NCBI GenBank assembly: GCA_050084985.1
Contig: JBITNC010000001.1
Location: forward strand, 18,042,001 to 18,106,000
Origin: Nageia nagi
Lineage: Eukaryota > Pinophyta
Reading direction: 5' to 3'
Length of the DNA stretch: 64,000 bases
Part shown: positions 57,761 to 64,000 of the stretch, one piece after another
Layout of the letters: each line of letters opens with the position of its first letter
How positions within the stretch are numbered: the first letter of the stretch is position 1
Translations under genes and position numbers: made by a program
Notes under the pieces: model-generated
Told to the model about the DNA's origin: nothing
The model's input: only the letters and a program-made list of their open reading frames with translations
The model's database searches: none

Positions 57761-59085
57761 ATGATGTATTATCTTCCTTCTCTTCTCAATCTACCCAATG
57801 AAGCTATGGTTTCTTTCCATAGCCTAGGGATGATTGTGTTGAGAAAGTGAAGTACAAAAGAATATCTTTGAGGCACAACCATTTTGTGTTCAAGATCTAG
57901 AAAGAGAGGAGAAGATCTATTGATCTCTCCCTCCCTCCTAGCCTTTGAGAATCTCCATTACAACCATTCTGTGAAAGAGAGTTTGAAAAGTAGAGAGAGT
58001 AGTTTGAAAAAGTTGAAGGCTTGTTGAAATGCTGAGAGTGTGCAAAAACTTTTGATCTTCCTATTCAAATAATGGACCTCCAAGGTATAAACTATTTGAG
58101 TTTGGCTCAAAAATAATTAAATACCTTCAATTTTTAAATCAAATGCCTAAAAAAGTGAAGAAAATATCAAAAAATTGATTTTTAGGATGTGGTGGAGGTT
58201 TTGAACTTGAGACTTGCAAAGTAACATGGCCTAAATAGCCCAAAAATTTTTATTTCCTAATTCGCAAGTGTTGAAGGGTAATAATTATGCCTCTTGGAAA
58301 ATGAAGATTTAGATAATCTTGGAGCTCAAAGAATTATGAGACATTACAACTGGTAAAGAAACTCATACAAGGATAACTAGTGATGACCAGAACAAGTTTG
58401 ATCAAAGAAGCAAGAAATCCTATATGATCATTTTTCTTAGCATTTTAGATTACGTACAACCTCATGTTCAAAACTTCAAAGATATTGCAGAAGCATGGAA
58501 GAAATTATAGCAAGTGTTTGCCTCAAAGAATAAAAATAAAATTCTACACTACAAGGATAATTAAATACCCTAAAACTAAAAATTTGTGAACAAATTGAAT
58601 CCTTTCTTCCTAGAGTTGCAAAACTCCATGCCTCCATATTGGAATTAGGTGAAGATGTAGAAGATATGCTCCTTGTACCCATTTTTTGGAGAGCATTCCT
58701 AGATAAATATCACACCTTTGTGATGATATTGAACATCTTGAAGCAAACACATAAATTTGAAGAGTTGGTAAATATGTTGCAACAAAAAGAAGCTTCTCAT
58801 GCGACCTCTCATAAAGTTGAACAAGCCATGTTATCCAATTAAGAGGCAAGAAACCTTTCCAATAGGAAGGTAAAGGCAAAAATTTCCAGCAGGCTAATGA
58901 TAAGTAGTAGAAAAGTTGCATGATTTGTGGTAAGAAAGAGCATGAATTACAAGATTGATAGTACAATTATTTTGCTCAAGGCTCTTCAAATAATAAGAAT
59001 AAAAAATAAAAAGGGAAAAATCCTCATAATCAGGGGAAGTGGAAACAAAGACAACCATAATGAAAATGATAGGTCAATGTTGTAA
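57761..59085 (+). pseudogene. Copia gag
   Basis: From about 58270, LKGNNYASWKMK then ELKEL (UBN2 opening), SYMIIFLSILDYVQPHVQNF and IAEAWKKL. The open stretch 58639-58842 follows (KYHTFVMILNILKQTHKFEEL). The knuckle at about 58918 reads CMICGKKEHELQD, with the Cys after it lost. Three or more stops. A piece near 58195-58230 resembles the minus-strand 3' half of a tRNA-type SINE (complement of CTCAAGTTCAAAACCTCC), so the leader may carry a small insertion. Confidence 0.75.
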
Positions 59086-60609
59086 ATATGTTTGATCAAG
59101 TGATTGAAGATGTTAGCAATATCACATTTGTTCATCAAGAGAACCCTTCAGTATCCTTTGCTTGGTATATTGATTCCAGTACTTACAAGTATATGAATGG
59201 CCAAAAGGATTGGTTCTCTTCCTTGGATGGTAATGCAAATCTTGGTCAAGTTCAAGTGGGTGATGATACATCCCATGAAATTGAAGGTAAGGGTGATGTT
59301 CATGGTCAACTTCAAAAGAATAACTATCATTTCAAAGAGGTCTTGTATGTGCCAAAGCTCAAAAAGAACCTCCTATTAGTTAGCTAGATGCTGGACAAAA
59401 ATATGAAAGTGGAGTTTGATAGTGTAAAATGAGAAAAGGTTTTCTTCATTCATGATAAGTCCAAAGGATGTCGAATTGTAGCAAAAGCAAAAAGAGTTGG
59501 GAGAATATTCCTGCTTAATGTTGTAGCTTCCAACAATTAGGAACTCAATGTTCATGTTACGAATGTCATCACTCATTAGTACCATAGATTTGGACACATG
59601 AATCCAAACTAACTAATCACTCTGCAAAAGAAGGATATGATACATGCTCTTCCATCTCTTACTAATGTTTGTTCTACTTGCATAGTAGGAAAATAACATA
59701 GAATCCCATTCAATGATAGCACACATCATGCTAAAGGACCTCTTGATGTGATCCATACCGATCTATGTGGTCCCATACAAGCTACTATTTTTGGCCTCAA
59801 ATACTTTCTATTATTTGTTGATGATTACTCCAGAAAAATATGGGTGTATTTCTTGAAGACAAAGGATTAAACATTTTCTTCCTTCAAGGAATTCAAGAAA
59901 CTTGTGGAGAAATAAACTTCTAATCATATCCATGTTCTTTTCTCAAATCAATGGGGAGAATACTTATCAAATGAGTTTTCTACATTCCTAAAGCTACATG
60001 GAATTTGATGATAGTTGACCACATCCTATACACCACAAAAAAATGGAGTTTGTGAATGTTGAAATTGAACCATTATGGAAATGGTAAGAAGCATGTTGAA
60101 AGATGTAAAAATGGATGGATATTTTGGGTTGAAGTAGTGAATAATACTACAAATCTATTGAATAGGGTAGCCACAAAAGCTCTTTATGGGATGACACCTG
60201 AAGAAGCATGGTCAGGAGAGTGACCAAATAATCACATCTATAAGTGTTTGGTTGTACTACCTACATGCACATTTCTAAGGAGCAAAGGAAGAAGATTGAT
60301 GATAATTCAAAGAGGTGTATTCTTCTTAGGTACAATAGTGAATTTAAATCCTATAGAGTCATGGATCCTACTACTCAAAATACTTATATCAACAGAGATG
60401 TAATCTTTGATGAGATTGGTGAATCTTCAATTAGTCTACCTGTAGAGGTACTTGAACTTGATAGTGGCCCCGTGATCAATTATGATGATGAGAGTGAAGT
60501 TATAGTTATGAATTTTCCACCTCAAAGACCTAAATGGTATGAAAAAACACTCCAAGATTCAACCTTGAGTGCTTTACCAAAAATTTCAACTTCCAAACCA
60601 AGGCTATAG
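59086..60609 (+). pseudogene. Copia protease and integrase
   Basis: The open stretch 59088-59387 contains FAWYIDSSTYKYMNG, the protease site with Gly changed to Ser, and ends VLYVPKLKKNLLLVS. Integrase follows with HQYHRFGHMNPN and CSTC (zinc region), DLCGP and FVDDYSRKIWVYFLK. The second catalytic Asp region reads FSNQWGEYLS (Asp replaced) and the third block, NGVCEC, keeps the Glu. The C-terminus 60244-60609 is open: MFGCTTYMHISKEQRKKIDD, then VIFDEIGESS. Confidence 0.85.
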
Positions 60610-61640
60610 AGCATGGCTCATGAAGAAGTGAATTTGGCACTGATGAGCATAGTTGTAAATACACTTGAACCTAAAATAGTTATTGAAGCTATTGAGCTAC
60701 TACATTGGAAGTCAACTATGTAGGTTGAATTTGATGTATTGATAAAAAATGGTACATGGAAGTTGGTAGATATTCCACCAAGGAAGAAAACCATTAGATG
60801 CAAATGGGTGTTCAAAAGCAAGTATAAAGCTGATGGTACACTCGATAAGCACAAGGCTTGACTCATTACCAAAGGGTATGCTCAACAAGAAGGTATTAAC
60901 TATGAGGAGACTTTTTCTCCCACAGCAAAGATGAAGACCATCAGAATTACTTTTGTAATGGTAGCTCAATTTGGCTAGAAAATCCATCAAATGGATGTCA
61001 AGAATGCCTTCCTAAATAGAGACTTAGAGGAAGAAGTCTACATGCTGCAACCTAAAGGATTTGTGATTGATCCAAAAAAAATAAAAGTTTGTAGAATAAT
61101 CAAGTCTTTGTATGGTTTGAAATAGGCCCCTCGAGCCTGGTACATAAAAATTGATTCCCACCTACTACAACATGACTTCAATAGGAGTCCATATGATCCT
61201 AACCTCTACCTTTGACAACATGGGGGGAGATTGTCATAGTTGAAGTTTATGTTGATGATTTAGTTATCAAAATAAGTACTGAGGAGTTGATCATATCTTG
61301 TAAATATGACCTAAAATGATCATTTGACATGATTGACCTTGGTTTACTTAACTATTACCTTGGATTAGAGGTATAACAGATGAAGGATTATATATTTATT
61401 TCATAAATGAAGTACACCAAGAAGCTATTGAAGAGATTCAGGATGATAGAATGTGATCCGATAGCCATGCAAATTGAACCTAGTTTACATTTTTCACACC
61501 ATGATTATTCTCCATTGGTAAATGCAACTCTCTACTATCAGCTGATTGGAGGGTTAATTTACCTAGCATACACCAAGCTGGATATTTGCTATGCCATCAA
61601 CTATCTTTCCAGATTAATGCATGAACTGAAGAAGGCCCAC
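60610..61640 (+). pseudogene. Copia reverse transcriptase
   Basis: Plus strand: NGTWKLVDIPPRKKTIRCKW, then [46 protein letters not shown] and APRAWY with a stop between (a Gln in the family). The catalytic Tyr-Val-Asp-Asp is intact at 61248-61259 after a frame change near 61215. It ends DLGLLNYYLGLEV and the open stretch 61407-61643. Repairable only in principle: at least six stops and one frameshift. Confidence 0.9.
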
Positions 61641-62200
61641 TAGATAGTGGTAAAGCATATTTTTAGGTACATCCATGGCACTGATGATTATGGCCTAGAG
61701 TACAAGAAGAATAATAAGTTTATCTGTATGGATATATGGATGCAAATTATGGAGGATCCTTGGATGATAGAAGATCGATGATAAGATAAGTGTTCTTCCT
61801 TGGATCTGGACCAATTTCATGGGGTAGTAAGAAGCAAATCATCACATCTAAGTACACCATAGAGTTAGAATATCATGTTGTAGGAGATACTATTTGTGAA
61901 GTAGTATGGTTACGTTGTATTTTGAAAGACATTGGAATTTCATAGACATATGCCATAGTTCTGCATTGCGATAATCAAGTTGTATTGAAACTAGTTCAAA
62001 ATCCTTATTTTCATGAGTGCACCAAACACATTGAGATACATGTACACTTGATTCAAGATAATGTTTCACTACACAACATTCAGCTCCAATACATTTCCAT
62101 GAAAGAGCAAATTACAAATGTCTTCACTAAATCTCTTGACAATGGAAAGTTTGAATACTTTCGGAGCTTCCTCTCATGTCATCTAAATACCTAATGTATT
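61641..62200 (+). pseudogene. Copia RNase H and pol end
   Basis: SWGSKKQIITSKYTIELEYH (about 61820), VVWLRCILKDIG, LHCDNQVVLKL, TKHIEIHVHLIQDNV and IT-NVFTKSLDNGKFEYF. These are the RNase H blocks and the standard pol end, with few stops, followed by the polypurine tract. Confidence 0.85.
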
Positions 62201-62209
62201 ATGGGGTGG

Positions 62210-62412
62210 TATTATAAATAATACATTATATAATAATGGATACTTTAGGTATCTACATGCTTAATAAATACATTAGTGTTTATACTAATTTCTAATATTT
62301 TAATATTAGGGTTTATGGGTAATTTTGTTATCTCTACGGGAATGTAACTCCATCTCTATTTTATTTAAACCCTTCTTAATTATGGAATATCAATTTTGGA
62401 TTCTCTCCAATA
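62210..62412 (+). repeat. 3' LTR of the 203-bp copia element
   Basis: Starts TATTATAAATAATAC and ends CTCTCCAATA; otherwise very similar to the 5' LTR (low-90s percent by eye). Confidence 0.85.
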
Positions 62413-62620
62413 GTAACATAGATCAAACTTCATTAGGCCAATTGATTACTTAGATTATATGTTAAATGTTGTTCCCATTACAAAGCCAAATGAAGAAGTT
62501 AGAGTTTGTATAAATTTTAGAGATATCAATAAGGCTTGTCCCAAAGATGATTTCTCATTTCCAAACATAGATATTGATGATATTTTCAATTACTTTCAAA
62601 TAAGTTATTCCTAATATCCT
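62413..62620 (+). pseudogene. Gypsy reverse transcriptase fragment (copy 2)
   Basis: Directly after the copia element the plus strand reads IDYLDYMLNVVPITKPNEEV, then RVCINFRDINKACPKDDFSF and PNIDIDDIF. This is the opening of gypsy RT with Arg-Asp-x-Asn-Lys-Ala and Pro-Lys-Asp. It continues the gypsy copy interrupted at 57545. It ends near 62620, before the catalytic core. Confidence 0.85.
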
Positions 62621-64000
62621 ATCAATGAACCTTTCATTTTTTTGATAGGATTGGACTAATTGGATCCAAGGAGTTGTTACTTAAACCTTACAAGGGTTCA
62701 CCTGTACGAAGGAGAAAGTTATTCTTTTCACTTTTAATTTGAATTTAGGATTTGATTTAAAAAGGCTTGGTTCTCTGTATGAGATAATATTATTCCTTGA
62801 ATTTGTTGAGTGGTTCTATTCCTAAGAAAATATAAAAGAATTTGAAAGCAAATGAACATGAGATAAAACTTACTATAGATCTGCAACTATGGCCAACAAA
62901 CAATTGCAATCAAAATAAATACAAGAAAGAAATTAGAGTAAAATTAAAACATAAAAGAACTTTATTTACATTCTAAACCTATGGGGAAGAGACTTTAGGG
63001 ATTGGATGAACTTTGTGTGCCCTTGCTAAGTTCATTCTAGTATAATGTTATTTACCTTACATTGAAACTGAAACTATTTCAGCTCAATGCATCATGTTAC
63101 AAACATCATACTTAGAAAACAAAGATAATATGAAGCATAAAAACTTTATTGATTTCCAAATATTGGATTTGCAATTACAATCAAATAGTGTATCTAAAAA
63201 CATGACTGTACATGATTCTTAGCCTATACTAATAATACAGTCATAAAACTAAGTGTGAACTAAACTCTAATGATTTTCCTTTACAATGTGATCCATGGGC
63301 CTACATTAACCTCTCCTAGATCCATATTTTTTCTCAACAAAAAAACTAAACAAAGTAAATGACATGCTAAAAATAGATTGTTTGTTACAACAACTATCCA
63401 TTTCATGAAATATGGATTAGATTTATGAATCTCCATAATATCTATAATTCATTACAGTTTAGATTCATTGGTGATGGATTCCTCAAGCTTAGGTCACGTC
63501 CTCAACTCTTCTTAACTAAAGTCTCCTCCCTTATTACATTTCTAGGTTTCTAGGAATAGGCCTAATGTACTTTCTGAAACCATGAATTTCCATAGCCATT
63601 TCTGTAGACATTCTATAGTATTGACAAAAAACATCTTGTAGATCATATAAAATGTCCAACACACCAAAATATATACAAATAGTAACTAATAGAAACATTT
63701 TATCATAAATATCACTTATATCAATCCATTTTATTTTTATAAGCATAAGTAATCCATATTAGTAAAACTCATCAAAGTGTCCATACACATCTTCAACATA
63801 TAAGCACTTTTAGGGGTATATGAATAGGAAACTAAGTGAAATATGAGTGTAAATTATAAACTCATAAAATATTATTATGTACAATATATAAGGACATGAT
63901 ATTCTATCATTCATGGATGGTTTTTAAGGATACAATCATATTTTAATCAATTTATAATATCAACATAAAACAAACTTCACCACTCCTTAGGGAATTTTTT
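62621..64000. other. Unassigned AT-rich sequence
   Basis: No coding motif, terminal repeat or RNA gene recognised on either strand. It may be decayed gypsy or host spacer. Confidence 0.5.

Larger units (their letters stand above)
57546..62412 (+). mobile_element. Small Ty1/copia retrotransposon with 203-bp LTRs
   Basis: 4867 bp. LTRs 57546-57748 and 62210-62412, primer site TGGTATTAGAGC (57749-57760, one C-to-T change) directly against the LTR, polypurine tract ATGGGGTGG (62201-62209). Target duplications GTAAT (57541-57545) and GTAAC (62413-62417) differ by one base. The LTR ends are TATTA and AATA rather than TG and CA. Gag, protease, integrase, RT and RNase H follow in copia order, all with stops. 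Confidence 0.9.

Overview
The window reads as intergenic DNA from a large, AT-rich plant nuclear genome. No host gene with an intact exon set is visible. Almost every recognisable protein fragment belongs to a retroelement: LINEs with plant-type ORF1 and RT, Ty1/copia elements, Ty3/gypsy elements with H2C2/GPY-F integrase parts, and a Penelope-like element (PLE) carrying a GIY-YIG endonuclease. A PLE next to plant copia and gypsy elements suggests a gymnosperm, because endonuclease-bearing PLEs of the Dryad group are known from conifers. That assignment is inference. Most reading frames are broken by stops of the kind made by C-to-T or G-to-A change, as expected for old methylated repeats.

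Layout. 1-3060: a minus-strand LINE running off the left edge. 3061-21890: two further LINE copies, head to head (minus 3061-10272, plus 10274-21890), forming one very large inverted repeat whose 5' ends meet at a near-perfect palindrome at 10264-10282. Three younger insertions interrupt it: a small LTR element (5257-7286), a solo copia LTR (14489-14981, TSD TGAGG), and a gypsy element (15624-21005, TSD TATTC) with in-frame losses of the RT core, RNase H and integrase core. 21891-30046: a full-length minus-strand copia element (485-bp LTRs, TSD AAAAA), same family as the solo LTR, inserted in or just past the LINE tail.

30268-32071: a 5'-truncated PLE with the end of its RT, a GIY-YIG domain split by one stop, and a 3' region containing a hammerhead-ribozyme-like core at 31398-31447. 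An inverted copy lacking the coding part lies at 39876-40370. Between them is an unrecognised broken coding locus (32213-33394 continuing at 38494-39100), split by a minus-strand copia element (33395-38493, TSD CCACT). A tRNA-derived SINE head (39277-39345) and a 159-nt hairpin (40455-40613) follow.

42560-62620: a plus-strand gypsy element that seems to have been tandemly duplicated after a copia-like element with about 3-kb LTRs inserted into it. Copy 1 keeps only a solo LTR (43326-46318); copy 2 keeps part of the 3' LTR, a gag-only internal region and the 5' LTR (48257-55714). Copy 2 is also split by a small plus-strand copia element (57546-62412, 203-bp LTRs). The final 1.4 kb holds nothing I recognise.

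The insertions are nested and datable relative to one another. The two LINE arms look roughly 75-80% identical by eye, the 485-bp copia LTR pair about 93%, and the gypsy LTR pair mid-90s in its first few hundred bases. All percentages are estimates by eye.
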